Assembly: GCF_020360975.1 (NCBI RefSeq)
Contig: NW_025408667.1
Span: 3,596,001-3,660,000, forward strand
Direction: 5' to 3'
From: Hirsutella rhossiliensis
Lineage: Eukaryota > Ascomycota > Sordariomycetes > Hypocreales > Ophiocordycipitaceae
DNA length: 64,000 bases
Shown one piece after another: positions 35,344 through 47,997 of the stretch. Within the stretch, counting starts at the first letter, position 1; each line of letters opens with the position of its first letter. The notes beneath the pieces are model-generated. The model saw only the letters and a list, made by a program, of their open reading frames with translations. It had not been told where the DNA came from and searched no databases. The position numbers were made by a program, and so were the translations under genes.

Positions 35344-37023
35344 GCCTCGCTGGTTGCCATGCCTCCCTGTCGACGAAGCCGTGCTTCCTTCAACGCGAGC
35401 CTCTCCCGTCACCTGCTTTCACGTCCACCATGCGCGCCTCTCGTCATCTGCTTGACCACGACCATGCGCCGCCTCGACTGTGCGCTCGATGCGCCATCTC
35501 CTTTGCGCTTTTCCCTCCCCTCGGCAAGACAGTCCGATACCATGATATAGCATCGTCTTCTTCGCCTGCTCTTATAGAAGACACATAGAATGTGTTTTAT
35601 TTGACCTTTTCGCTCTCGTTCTCTGCGACACACAGGACCCTACCAGCAAGGCAAGGGGTCGCAACTCGCCTACACTGTCCTCAACAACCGTTCCCGCGAC
35701 GCCCCAACCTCATTCCCCATCATCCTCACCAGCGCGTCGTCGCTTGCATCACTTCGGCGTTTTACTCATGTTGCTTCTACTCCCTTGCGGCCTATTGCTG
35801 TCACAGCGTTCGTGCTCCGGCACCTGGGTACATGGCATCTTTGTTTTTGGAGTTTTTAGGCCGAGGACAGCCTCTGCGGTTTGTGCCTCCTCAATCTGGG
35901 CGGCTAATGGAACATGTTGGCCACTGCAGGGCCTTGTGGAAGAGTGGACCGGGCCCGACGGCATGACGTGGCGGTGGCGACACAGACCATGTTCGTCTCC
36001 GTATCTAGCTCAAGCTCAAACGCGGAGCAACTATACCCAACCGTTTTTTCTCTTCACCCTCTCTGTCAATGTCGTCATGGCTTGGCACCAGGTGACGCTG
36101 ATGCTGGTGCCGACCGTTGCCGGCGGCAATTGCTCTCCGGCCCCCGACGGAGCCGCCGTCGCCGCCGTCGCCGCCAGAAGCGGCCGGAGGGCTGAGAGAG
36201 TTCCACAGCGGGGCAGGCGCGGGGGTTCGCCGACGTCGGCGACCGTATTTGAGCGCCGCCAAGTGATGCGTCATTTATCATGAATCCAATAGGTTTGCGT
36301 CTGTAGATCCCCGGGTAGGAGATGCCGCTTGCTTTCGGGCACCACTTACTCTTCTCGGCTGAAGCTGGGATGGGCATTTCGGCCAAAATCAGCCTCGGGG
36401 TATGCAGAGCGGCAGGGCAAGAATGGAATCTATATTCCATCCCATGTCGCGCATTCCCATACGCTGCACCTTGAGCATGCCACCCACCCAAGTCTATTGT
36501 TCAATATACAATGCATTTACACGGGTTCCCAAGAGACTGGATGCAGCCGTCGGTCAGGCTCTGTCTATCCCTTCTGTTTCGTAAACAAGGTCCTCCCATA
36601 CCATCCTTGTGGCCGCGCAGAGATGGCTCTGGTCTTTTCTTCTCCCTTGATGGCGTGCGTGCTCATGTTCTCTAGTTAGATGAGATGATCTGGTGATGAC
36701 CTGGGCTTGCCTCCTGGAATTGTCGTGCCGCCCATGGCTATGCGTGGTGCCTTGTGCGCTGACCCCTGGTATATCGGAGAGGCGGTGGGAGGGGTCGTAG
36801 GGTTGAAAAAGTGACATGGGTGGTTGGACGGAGGAAGTCGTAGGAAGGGGAAGATGTCTGTGTATATCCATCCACCTCCGCCCATCTCCCCAACTGCCAA
36901 CATCTATATCCCAGAACGCCCAGTCTCCCTGAGCTGCCGCCCTTGGAGAGGCGGAAACAGGAGCAACGGCGGTACAGGGCTAGACAGAGGGGAAGAGGAG
37001 GAGCGCAAAGGACTCGTCCCGCC
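35344..37023. other. Convergent intergenic region
   Basis: About 1.7 kb between converging genes. A 179-codon frame at 35744-36283 overlaps others and has no domain. Nothing else was recognised. Confidence 0.5.
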
Positions 37024-38406
37024 TCACTCCCAGTCCTTTGCGACGCGCCACTGGTCGTCGAAGCGCAGCTTGGTGCCGGAGAGCAGGTCGCAGTCGCGGT
37101 GCCCCCACTTGCGGCGAAAGACCTCGCGGCCGGCCTCGGTCATGATGTCGACGGCCTCGGCCAGCCCGCGCGCCGGGTAGTGGTAGGGCTCGCCGAGGCC
37201 GCCGTGCTGGCCGAGCTGCCACGTGTTGCGCCCGCGGCCGCCGTGCTTGTAGTGGAACATGGAGTCGGCGACGCTCTTGAGCTTGAGGAAGTAGGCCTTG
37301 GCGGCGGCGTCGGGGCCGGACGCCGAGTCGTGGGGGGCGCGGGCGACGACCCCTTTCGGCGCTTGCGGCGGCTTGCCCTCGGCGGCGGACGGCTCCGGCG
37401 GCGGCGGGTTGGGGTCGGTGAAGACGGGCTCGACCGAGGGGTCGCGATACAGGGCGCGCAGGTCGTCGAGGACGGCGCTGACGTCGGTGACGATGGAGGA
37501 GCGGGCGTCGCGCTGGGTCCAGTTGCGCATGGCCAGGCGCGAGTGCATGTCGCAGTCGTTCATGTAGTAGGGGATAAAGGGGTCCCAGCCGCCGACGTCG
37601 TCGTAGGCCTCGCGGTTGACGAGGCTGAGGTGGTCGTAGGAGAAGAAGACGTTGGACCAGCGCTCGCCGCCGTCGCGGCTCCGCTGCAGCTCGGCCAGGC
37701 ACAGCTCGTAGACGGACCGGTAGCCCGGCTGGCCGGCCGGGGGCGTGACGCCGTCGAGCCCGTCCTCGAGCGAGAGCACGAGCACGTCCATGTGCGACCA
37801 GAAGTAGTAGGGCCAGGCGTGCTCGTGGGCCAGCGTGGTGTAGTAGTTCTGCAGCTGGGCGAAGCTGAGCAGCACGGGGGCGGCGACGACGCGCACGCCC
37901 AGCCGGGCCAGCACGCCGTGGTCGAGGAACAGCGGGTTCTGCAGCGTCAGCCGGCCCTGGGCGTTGGCCCGGTGCGCGCCGCCGCCCGTGTTCTCCACCA
38001 CCCAGATGCTGTCGGGCGGCCAGCCGGCGGCGATGTACGACGCCACGGCCTGCAGCAGCACCGGCCACGTGCGCGTGAAGCCGATGAGCAGCGGCGGCGC
38101 GTAGTCGAGCCCGTAGTGCGCGTGGGCGTTTTTGCGCGGCCGGTTCCAGGCCGGCACCGCCGGCGCCGTCGTCAGCCCCGGCATCGGGTCCCGGATCGGC
38201 GGCGGCGTCCACGTCGGCTCCGGCAGGTACCGCACGGCGCTCGGGCCCGCCGCCTCCTTGCTCTTGCCCGGGTCGACGATGCCGCTGACGTAGTCCTTTG
38301 CGCGCGCCGCCCGCGCGTCGTCTCGCAGGAGGAGCAGGGCCACGCACATGGCCGTCATGCCGGCCGCCAGCAGCGCGTAGCGCCGGCGACCACGCATGGC
38401 GAACAT
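37024..38406 (-). CDS. Probable type II membrane glycosyltransferase-like protein
   Basis: A single exon encodes 460 residues. A short basic cytoplasmic N-terminus precedes one membrane anchor (about residues 9-27, ALLAAGMTAMCVALLLL), the layout of Golgi type II enzymes. The lumenal part begins with a Pro-rich stem and then a GT-A-like domain: an LIGFTRTWPVLLQAV strand-helix, SIWVVENTGG, the acidic HMDVLVLS segment in place of a DxD, and a VGGWDPFIPYYMNDCDM block resembling acceptor or catalytic motifs of GT2/GT7-like enzymes. Donor and acceptor are unknown. A second Met three codons in is an equally good start. Large open frames on the opposite strand are GC-driven shadows. The identification as a glycosyltransferase is inference from the fold pattern. 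Confidence 0.78.
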   Translation of the reverse strand: MFAMRGRRRYALLAAGMTAMCVALLLLRDDARAARAKDYVSGIVDPGKSKEAAGPSAVRYLPEPTWTPPPIRDPMPGLTTAPAVPAWNRPRKNAHAHYGLDYAPPLLIGFTRTWPVLLQAVASYIAAGWPPDSIWVVENTGGGAHRANAQGRLTLQNPLFLDHGVLARLGVRVVAAPVLLSFAQLQNYYTTLAHEHAWPYYFWSHMDVLVLSLEDGLDGVTPPAGQPGYRSVYELCLAELQRSRDGGERWSNVFFSYDHLSLVNREAYDDVGGWDPFIPYYMNDCDMHSRLAMRNWTQRDARSSIVTDVSAVLDDLRALYRDPSVEPVFTDPNPPPPEPSAAEGKPPQAPKGVVARAPHDSASGPDAAAKAYFLKLKSVADSMFHYKHGGRGRNTWQLGQHGGLGEPYHYPARGLAEAVDIMTEAGREVFRRKWGHRDCDLLSGTKLRFDDQWRVAKDWE

Positions 38407-41400
38407 GGTCGCTGCTTTATCCCCCCTTCCCTTGTTCTCTGCTTGCGGGGGAGGTGTCTTTCTTCAGATCCGTCTTGGGAAGCCGGTGCTCTGGTTTCCG
38501 TCTTTCCTCGTGAGTGACGATGGGAGTGACGATGGGCTCCGAGTTCCCCTGACGCGGTCGGTCTCTTGCCTCTTTCCGCCCTCTGTCTTTTCCCCGTTGT
38601 TGAGTTCCGTGCCGGCGAGGCTTGGAGCGGGAGCTCCTGCGGTTCCTGGACTCGCTTTCGAGTCGATGAGTATGAAGGAGAAGGGCGAGTGCCTTTTCCC
38701 GGCGAGCAAGAGGGAGACCGGCTTGGTGTGTTGTCTCTCACACCTTCCCGAGAACGACTGGGCTAGCTCCGTCTCGTCCTTGGCCTCGAGCGAACTTCCT
38801 TGAGTCAAAGAATGTGTGCGTTCCGAAGCAGGAAAGGCAGAACAGACGTCGTCGGGACCTCCAGCCGACCCCCTTCTTATCACCGTGGAGCAGGACAGGT
38901 GAATTTCCCCGTCGTCTCCCAAGGAATCGCCACGTGCCACGCTTGCGTAACCTGGCTTGCGACAACCTGTCCTAAGGCAGAGACAGGTTACTGGGTTCCA
39001 GTCCAACGGCGACGCCTGAGAAGAGCTAGCGTTTCTCGGATGTCCAAGCGAGACGGGGCGTCGTCGTCTCCAGCCGCGAGGCTACCTCGATACGCCCACA
39101 CTCGCCAGCGTTTGGTCCGATGCTATAGAGAGGGCGGGGAGACGAGCGGTGGATGAGATGGGCTGGAGGCTGTGAGGACGGGGGCACTGGGTGGAAACTG
39201 AAAGACTTTTTCTGCGAGGGTTTTCTGCGTGGGCAGGCATTCTGCCCTGTGCGTACATTGCCGCGGCGCGAGTCGACGGGCGTGCCATGTACTATTTAAC
39301 CGGAGGTGGGCCATATCCAGGCTGTTGGTCCTGTTTGCTGTAGCCAACATGCATGTACGAAGTAATTATGGGCGTGGACGAACTGGGCAATAATGGCCGG
39401 CGGATAGAGGCGACTGCGGGTGGCGGAGCGCCCAGCTCTGTCCAGTCAAGGCACTCTGGTGCATCCGCGATGCGGCTACCTACATGGGGGCCATATGGGA
39501 GCCATGGAACCGTCAATCCTGTTCTGACGAAATGGGCCAAGGCGGCAGAGGTGTAGGAGGGTAGATATATGTCGGCCCGAGGTCGTCATTGCTCGCTGCC
39601 TGACCACGATATTCATCTAATCTATACGCACGGACAATGCATCAGCGCAGCAGCAGCATGACCGGGGCACGCGAGTTGTGGAAAATCCCCGATGGCTGTC
39701 CAGACGTGGTGGCCCCCCCTGCTTTTCTGCCGCGTGTTGCGCAGACGTCAGGATCGCCGATTTGATACACGCGGGAGCCTGGCCGTCGGCGGGCCGAGAA
39801 GCTTGACCGTGAAGCAGCCGACGTGATGGAAAACCCGTTGTCTCGTGGAGGCTCGGAAGTTGGGCAAGTAGAAGGGGGTTGGGGGAGAGGGGGGAGGAGG
39901 GGAGGTCGAGCAAGGGAGGATTACGTCGAGGAGGAGGGACAACGGACCGGGTTGTTTTCCTTTTTCGCTCTCTTGGCACGTCGTCTTGCCAGATTGCGGC
40001 GCCACGATAATAATGATGCCTTGCTTATTATCTGCAGTGTTCAAGGGGGGTGGTGGTGGTGGTACAATAGACGCGGCTTGAACTGAGAGCCGAAATGTCT
40101 TGATTGCCTCCGAGAAGCCAGGAACCAGCATCACTCAACCCACGCACGAAAATAAGGGCCGCAGAAGAGGCTGACTCCAAATCCCGTGCCTCCGGGTCCG
40201 CCAATGCCCGCTCGCCCAGCCCTACGGGCGGTGGTGGGCATTTAATCAAGCACCGCTGTCAGCCAAGCCAAGCCCACTCTCCTTTTGTAGCTGGCAAGCG
40301 GTTTGAGCAGACAAGACGATGATGATGCGCGCTTGGTACCTGTGAGGAGCGTCGCAAGTCAGGTCTGGCATGTCGATGCAGTGTGGGTTGTTTGCGATGC
40401 ACAATGAGAGTGATGGAACGATAATGCGCATCAACCAAGCAACTTCGCGCGGTGGATCGATGACGTGACCGATTGATTCGAGCATAGTTAACTTATGGAG
40501 CAGCAGCATCCGACGACCAATGGTGTTTCGTACGCGGCAGGGGGAAGATAGCATGGCCGGACCGGGGCCGGGACGATGGTGGTTGCTGCCAGCATGGATC
40601 AACATCAAGCCCTGTCATCGTCGTCCGGAGGTATGGGCTCTAAGCGAGCAGCTTCGTCGTGGCCCCGCCCGTAACAGAGCGAGGCATAAGTTACGATCCG
40701 GCGTCAATGGCTAAATTCTGCAGGCCTCGAGAGAGAAAGATCCGGCCGGCCCCTCCTCAGCGGTCCCCCCTGGCCGACTTTTCACCTGCGAAATACTGTA
40801 CTGTACATGATACCTACCACTCCGTATGGCCTTGTTTGTGCGCCGTTTTCTCCTTCTCTTCTTGCCGTGGCTGCCGGTGGCATGTAATAGAGCATAAAGC
40901 CACTCGAGGCGGGCTCCGTGTTCTATCAGACGCCGCAACGGCACAGCGCCCACACACCACCGAGCACCACGCCGCGTCTCTCTGCCCGTCGTCGTCGGCA
41001 CGTTTCCGTGTGTATGCGCTGCAACCCACTTGGGTGGGTGCCGCCTGAACCTTGACGACTCCCTGCCGCAACGGCCGTTGCATTTCCACCCTCCCCTCCG
41101 TGGCCCACCACTCGCGATTCTCGTTCCCGATGCTCGGCTCCTCCAGCCTGATTCAGCCCGAGCCGCCACGGCATCGCGGCGGTGGCAAAGCCCCCCCCTG
41201 GCAGTCGTGGTTCCCTGCTAACCCAACATTGAACCTTCTGTCCACGCTGCACCGTCGGCGCTGCCGCCTTTGTCTCGCGGCGGCCGCTCCTTATTTGTCT
41301 CGTGGCCCGCGGCGCGGCCATGTGTGCCTTTGTCGCCGCCGCGAGGTGGCTGGCGTCCGTCTCGGCCGGTTCTGGGCAAGAGGAATGACTTGACCAACGA

Positions 41401-43175
41401 AGAGCCAGGCTAGAGCGAGCCACGGCGGGGAAACAAAAAGACGGCTTGGACGCGGGTTAAACTACCCAGGCAGGGGGGGGCTCGACTCTGCAGAGCGGTT
41501 CACGTCAGGGTGCGTCAAGGTGAAAAGCCCGCGAGACACGATGGAAGGGCTCGCTCGGCCAGAAAGGAGAGACAGAGGCCAAGTGCCGAGCTGTCCTGCC
41601 ACATCACCGCCGTCCCTCGTGTTGATGTGTTGGCCGCCGGCACTCGTCGATGTGCTCGCCAATGCGTGCCTGATTGGACACGGCACCGGGCAATGGGGGT
41701 GCCATGATATGACGCTCCAAACAGAGTCAAGACTGGCCGTCCCCCACTTGGGCCTCCCTCCCTCTCAATGCCGTCCGTCCCGCCGTATGCAATGCCCTCT
41801 CGTGATCCACCCTCGTCCTGTCTTGTCCCAGCGACTAGCCCGGCGAACCACCTGTCCATCCAGTGTTTACCCAGTTTCAATCTCCCAAGGCAAAGCTCCT
41901 TGAAACCGAGTGACGGCATCGGGCCACCTTTCTTCCCTCTCCTCGTCTCCCCTCTCGGCGCTCATCCGGCGGAAAGGGAGAGAGAGAGAGAGCCAAGTCA
42001 ATCAAGTCAGGTAGGCAGACGAGGCAGCGAGGGTGAGAGACTGGGCACATGGGAAATAGACTCGGCCCAACCGAAAGTCAGTCTTGGACGCGCAACTGCT
42101 GCATTCTATTTGATTTTTGAGTTGGAGAATGGCAACGCAGCCTGCTCGATGCCGCCTAGGGGCTTACGAATGGACAGACACCACGGTCGAGATGGATGAC
42201 GGGGGGGTAGCGGACGCCATCGTACACAGCCGCTGGTGGTGCCAGCAGCCAACCAAGCTTTGGAGGCGTTGAAGATCCCTGCTGGTTTGCCTCGTGCATA
42301 CTGGTACTGTACCGAGTATGGGCCACAAGTCATCAATATTCATGGCACCATGGTTCCCAGAAGGCGTGGCCGTCCAATGTGTCCATGCCGTGCACGCTCC
42401 ATCCCCACGGCGTACGCAAAGCCGTGCAGCCGCCGCTGTTTATCGCCAAGGGGCTCGACTGACACTGGGAGAGCCCGTCCCCACCCGCGATGGCATCTCA
42501 GCCATCACAACCCTCTATGCTCGGGCGTGGTGGTGGGATGTTTTGCCCGATCCCCGCGTCCCGCCCCGGCCGGGCTGATGAGACATGGGATCGACATTCG
42601 GCCGCGACAGACAAGCAGCAAGAAAGTATCCCACCGTGGGAAGGGGGACAAGGCCCTGAGCGAGCCGGGTTGGTGAGGCAGAGCTAGACAGCGAGTTATC
42701 GCTTTTGGGTCTAGGGAGCGAAATATTACAGAAAATGCATGCGCATGAACAAGCGTATGACTGGAATTCCTGCTCCCACCGAGTCGCGCCTGGGCTTTCT
42801 TTTAAAAGGGAGGGCCCGGGAGCTGCCTCTTTTCCCTTTCTTTCTTTTGCCCCGTCATCGATCCGTCTCCTATCCATTGTTACTTACACTTCTTCTCCCC
42901 CCTCTTTCGTCTAGGCGGGCGAGACGTCCACATATATATGAGTCGTTGGCCTTGTTCACGACTCACACCTACTTACATGCACTCTACCAGCTTCCGATAT
43001 ATATAAGACGGCTGCCCACCCATCTATACACGGCCCATTCAATATACTTTGTATACTCGACAGCACGACCGCCATCCGTCTAAAATCATTCTTCCTCTTC
43101 TCAAAAGCACATCTCTGAAGGACTTGCGAAAAGACACACCCACCCTTGCCCCAGGCATCTCTCCCGTCGACGACA
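38407..43175. other. Long intergenic region, no supported gene
   Basis: About 4.8 kb. Many 60-180-codon frames on both strands overlap and carry no domain. There is a GTACTGTAC-type short repeat near 40,795, GA-rich and CT-rich patches, and TATA-like sequences near the right end that probably serve the next gene. Confidence 0.5.
42998..43007 (+). promoter_or_regulatory. TATA-like element upstream of the 157-residue gene
   Basis: TATATATAAG lies about 170 bp before the start codon; a second TATATATATG occurs near 42,930. Confidence 0.45.
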
Positions 43176-43782
43176 ATGAGATACAACCAGCTGAATCGCC
43201 TGCGCCGCTTCTCGTCCTCCTCCTCGTGCGCGTCCGCCTCGTCAACCACATCAAGATGCTCGTCCCGGGGCCCGCCCGTCGAGGACCACGACGACGGCCA
43301 CGACAGCCGCGCACCCCGCGGCCGCCAAGACAGCACCGCGTCGACGACGGCCCCGAGGCGCAGCTGCGAGGGCATGACGGCTGCCGAGACGCGCGGGCTA
43401 TGGCAGTGCATGCTGGAGCTGCAGCAGCGCTACGGGTGCTACAATTCGACGCGCATCGACCTGGCGGTGCATGCCGGCGATGAGGGCGCCCGCCTCATGC
43501 GTGAGTACCGTCCTGTCCCCCTCTTGGATTCCGTCCTGCAATGTTGTACTGTACTTGGTGGTAGTATATCTGATGGAATCTCTATTACCGTTGCCGTGGT
43601 TGACTCGCGAGACTAACACGGCGTTGATCCCAGCCAACCCATTCATCATCGACACGCTCAACAACTCCGTCGTCGACCTCCCCGCCGAGGGCTGGCAAAA
43701 GCTCGACCGCTGTCTCATACGAACCGCGCCGTCGAGCTCGCCCAAGCCCAAGCCGAAGCGCAGGTTCTGGAGCAGACACTGA
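43176..43782 (+). CDS. Protein of unknown function (157 residues)
   Basis: Two exons, 43176-43500 and 43634-43782, with a 133-nt intron (GTGAGT...ATCCCAG, phase 1). The N-terminal 65 residues are Ser/Arg-rich and disordered. The rest looks like a small helical domain: a TAAETRGLWQCMLELQQRYGCY helix, TRIDLAVHAGDEG, and after the splice NPFIIDTLNNSVVDLPAEGW, ending in a Pro/Lys/Arg-rich tail. I do not recognise the family. Frame continuity across the intron and the coherent helical composition support a real gene. Two TATA-like boxes lie upstream. Confidence 0.7.
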
Positions 43783-45733
43783 AGCTGAGCCGCGTCACGG
43801 CGGGCGCACATGACAAAACATGATATATTACGACACGGCGTACATGAACAGGCCGCCCATGGCGGTGTAATGGAAATTGGATACGAGCTGGTGTCCCCCT
43901 TCTATCCACTGCCGTGATCCGGTACAAAGAGGGCGAAGCATTGCGTGGCAGGGCAGGGAAAAGGGGGCTTTTCTTTTTTCCCCCTTGTTTTTTTCAGCTC
44001 GACTACTGTTTCTTGGGTCCGCTCGCGGGCAAGCCTGGGCCGGGCGGTGCACGGAGGTGTGCATCGACGCTTCTTGACCAGCCCTGGGCATTTTCTTTCT
44101 CTCGTTATTTATTCTCTTATGACTTGCGTTTTTCTCACTTTCAGTCGCATGTTGGATCGTCTCCAGGAATCCTCGATACCCCTTACTTAGCCTTTGAGAA
44201 TTGAACATATGTGTTATGAACATAAGCCATCTTCACTCAACCCTGTCATCCAAGTCTCCCACCAAGACGCCCGGATTTACAATGTTAGCAAGAAGAGGGC
44301 TCACCGCTGGCGTGTGGGGAGCAGATGCTTCACCCCTGGCGCTATCAAAAGGAATGAAAAGCCGGTAAAGGCGCGCACCGATAGTCTTGAGGTGCTGGGC
44401 CTCGCATTGCCGACTGTCCGTGTGATCGCTCCCCCTATCCCCGGTGGCTTTGGCCTCTGTCTAGCCTCCTCTCCGACGGCGCCATCCAGCCCCCAAGACG
44501 CGGTGCACCGGGCGCCAGCACGTGCTACTATCCGATGGAAAGGCCTTTTCTTTTTTGCAACCCGGGGGTTTGAGCCCACGGCCAGATGCACCGTCTTTTG
44601 TCATCTACTTGATGGGCCAAGAATCGAATATGGACTTGGCGCGAAGGTTTACCAACGCCACAATGCTCGTCCCTCGTCCACTCTAGCCGAGGATGAGAAA
44701 AGGGGGGGCGAGTGGTTAGCCAGAGGAAGCACAACCAGATGACGGCTTGAGGACGGCGTCGAAATATAGAAAAAGAAAGCATCCTGGCTGCGATCCAGTT
44801 TGTCACGGTGAGTGATGATGCAGCTGGTGTGGGACACAGCGGCCCGGCCAGCCGAGAATGATTCACATCAAGGCCGTTGAAGCGTCGCTCGAGGCTGAGC
44901 CGCCATGGCAGGCTTGGCTGGGCCGGTTTCCCTCGTCGTCCTCTGCCGGCCTTCGTGGCTTGACGTGATTCGCGAACAGACATTGACTCACACACACCTG
45001 GACCGACGACGACGGAAGCGCCGGCATCATCGGCGCCGACACCGGGGGGGACTTGTCCTTTATCCCCGAGCGAGGAGGGGTTCGCCGGACTGTGTCCTCG
45101 TGGCGAATGGCGAAAAGGGGAATAGAGCATGCATACGAATGGCCTCTCTACCGCCTCCAATCGTTTACATCCATCCTTGCCCCGGCCTGCATGTCTCTTC
45201 ACTCTGGGAGCAGCGGCCCGCCCCCAAAAGTCCCGTCCTTTTCAACGCCGGCATGGCCTGTCACGCCATTTGACGGCGGTGGAGGGACCGAGAGACAAAC
45301 AGGTTTCTTTACCAAGGGCAAAACATGTCTTGCCTCGCTGACCTCCAATGGCTTGGCTGAATTGCACCGTCGCAACGCCTGCTGCCGTCCACCTATATTT
45401 TCCATCTACGTCATTGCCTACATGTATTTGCATGCCCAGTGCTCTCTTAGCATCAACAAGACGTCATAAAGGCCGCTGCTTCATGAGCCTGGGGAGTTGT
45501 TTCGTCAACATCGAGTTTCATGATCACGACTCACACACACCAACGCAGCCTGGTGGTCGGTCACCCATGCAGTTTGTTGTCCTGCACGATTTGAAATCCC
45601 TCTTTAGCATGTGCTTTGGCGCATAGCCCTATCCGAGACAGCCGCGGCGGCCAATGACCACGCCCTGTCACCTACACGTCGACTTGTAAACCGCATCCCC
45701 TCCATCATCTTCTCTGCTTGACAGACCCCTGCC
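43783..45733. other. Intergenic region, no supported gene
   Basis: About 2 kb between convergent genes. A 182-codon frame at 44194-44742 lacks any domain, and a T-loop-like sequence near 44,567 does not fold into a tRNA. Confidence 0.5.
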
Positions 45734-47997
45734 TCACCTCGCCTCCCACATCTGGCGGCCCATGGCAATGAGCCGGTTAAACAGCTCGTTGCGGACGACA
45801 ACGGCCGTCAGGTGATGCTCGCGCCCCTGCTTCGTCCTCACCACCAGCCCGTCCACAACCTTCTTCTCCAACGCCCACCCGACCATAATCTTGCTCTTCC
45901 AGCCCAGCCCGCCCACCTTCCGCAGCTCGTCAATGTCGGCAATGGCCACGCTCCATGCCGGGTCGACGTCGTCAATGTTGGACGTCCAGCTGAGCGCCGG
46001 CGCCGTCGCCGTCGCCGTCACGTACGCGTAGCCCTTGTTGCCCTTGTACCGCGCCCGGAACCGCACGGGGCCTGTCGCCTCGGCCGGCGTGGCCTGCTTG
46101 ACCACGCCGATGCGCTCGCGTGCGCGTCCGGCCCCGGCGGCGGCTTTGGCTCGGTCGGCTGTGAGGGCTGCCTCGATGCCGCCCTTGGCCGTGCCCTTGA
46201 CGAGGTTGATGATGCGGCGCGTCATCTTGGGCGGCTTCTTCGATTCGTCGACGCCCTCGTCCTCTGTCAACATCTCCTCAGCCGACGGCTCGATGGCCTC
46301 GCGCTTCTCTTGATCCGTAACACCTGTCTCTTCGTTAGCATCCTTCTTTGCGCGCCTATTCGTGAGATGCATGCACCATGCAGGGGCATGGGAGAGCGCC
46401 TACCCAGAGAATCCAGTTGCTCAATGGCATCCGTGTCCGGCTCGATGGCTGGCGGTGCGTCGCTCGTCGGCGGTGGGGGCACCGGGGCCTTGTTCCTCTC
46501 CCCGATACGGAGCAGCGTGATGGCGAGCTGCGCGTTGGTCGGGACGCCCCTGAGAATCGAGTGCCGCAGCTCGACATACTTTTGCCATCGCGGGTACGTC
46601 CTGTTGGCCAAGGCAGCCAGCGGCGTCACGATCGGATCCCCAAAGAAGGCGAATCCGACGGCGAATCCAAGCCCCTTAACCAGCATATACGAGGTGACAA
46701 AGAACGACCCGAGCAGCACGGGCACGAGACAGCCCGCCAGGACCAGCCCATGTCGCCGACGGGGGAACGGCGGCGTCGGGCTCAGGGCGTTGCCGAAACG
46801 CTCCCAAGTGTCGACGACGTCGGCGAGCATATGCATTGTCGGCCGCGCCTTGTTCCACACAGACCGGGATAACGGCTCCCTCGTCCTGTCATGGGTCACG
46901 CTGGTCTCTCCCTCGGCCGTCTTGTCCTTTGCGTCTGACATGTCACCGGCCAGCTGCGTTGGATCCGGGATGCTCTTGTCATTGTGAGGATCGCTTTGTG
47001 GATCTTTTCCTGCACTTGCGCTGATGGCGAGCTATTTGCGGGCATCGGGCCGGTCAGTCATTCCCAAGACTCATGAAGATATGGTTCAAGGCGTAGCGAA
47101 CGTATATGAAAGGGAGGTGCAAGCACGATAGGGGTAACTGAGGAGGGCATAGAGAGGCGAGGCACAGCAAAGGGGCGCTTCTCTCGGTGGACATACAGTT
47201 GATAGACTATTGACAAAGTTGCGCGCCTCCTTCTCAACGCCTTCGCCCTTGTGCTTCTCGGCGGCGCCGGTCACTGTGTCCTGGGAGGCGAGGACGCCGG
47301 CTCGCGGTTTCTGGAGCCCCCCCGTCCTGGAGTCGATCAAGGCGGGCGGCACAGGCGGAAAACAAACGATGCGGGCACGAGGATACAGAATCAGAGTCAT
47401 GAGGAAAACCACAACGGTCGGGACGAGCAGGTCCGACAGCCAGGCGACCGCGTAGACGGCCAGGAATGCGCTCGTCCGACGACGTTCGCGCCATGATCTC
47501 AGCCGGGCAATGTGCTTCCAGAAGGAAACGAGGGAGACGCCGACGGTCATGTACATGCGCTCCAGCTGGGCGCGCAGCTTCTCTGGCGAAAAGTCCTCGT
47601 CGTCGGCAATGTTCATGTCGAGGTTGGCCAGGGGCGGCTCGTCGATGCTCTTGACATGGACGATCTGCTTGTCGAAGCGCCGGATCAAGGTCCAGAGATC
47701 GTCGTTGGCCAGCCCGCCCACCACGGGCTGCGGCACGTCCTGCGGCTGCTTGTTCCAGCCCAGGTCTCGGACTTCGGGGGCGGCGTGCTCGACCTGGCTG
47801 GCGCCCTGGGCTTGGGGCTCTGCCTCGATGCTCTCGTCGGCCAGGGCGTGGCTGGCCGTCGGCACCTCGTCCTCGTCCATGGCGCCTGGATGCTGTCCCC
47901 TTTCTGCGGTTCGGGCTTGCTTTGATGCGTCCTCGCGGTAGTCGGGCAGTTGTGAGGCCATTGGGTGTCGGGGAGAGGGATTGATGGAGGAGGCCAT
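45734..47997 (-). CDS. DUF3292-family membrane protein
   Basis: Three exons on the minus strand (47197-47997, 46404-47031, 45734-46323) give 672 residues. Intron 2 (80 nt) has a GCTAAC branch and ACAG acceptor. Intron 1 (165 nt) is GTATGT...AAATAG with a CTGAC branch; the TAG acceptor is the only one that keeps phase 0. Family hallmarks are the DLWTLIRRFDKQIVHVK block, NIADDEDFSPEKLRAQLERMYM, and a KHIARLRSWRERRRTSAFLA motif entering the first hydrophobic region. Hydrophobic segments lie near residues 180-220 (exon 1) and 330-375 (exon 2), suggesting an integral membrane protein; the C-terminal third looks like a soluble PH-like beta domain. Function is unknown for the family. Start is the first ATG; a second Met follows at residue 13. 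Confidence 0.85.

Noticed and set aside
36943..38517. 524-codon plus-strand and 455-codon minus-strand frames over the glycosyltransferase-like gene
   Set aside because: Both overlap a better 460-codon frame with a membrane anchor and GT-like motifs; high GC alone keeps alternate frames open. The products are Arg/Val/Ala/Gly-rich without domains.
44540..44640. Possible tRNA (GGTTTGAGCCC resembles a B box)
   Set aside because: No matching A box, acceptor stem or anticodon arm could be folded on either strand.
45812..46987. 391-codon plus-strand frame
   Set aside because: Antisense shadow of the DUF3292 gene exons.
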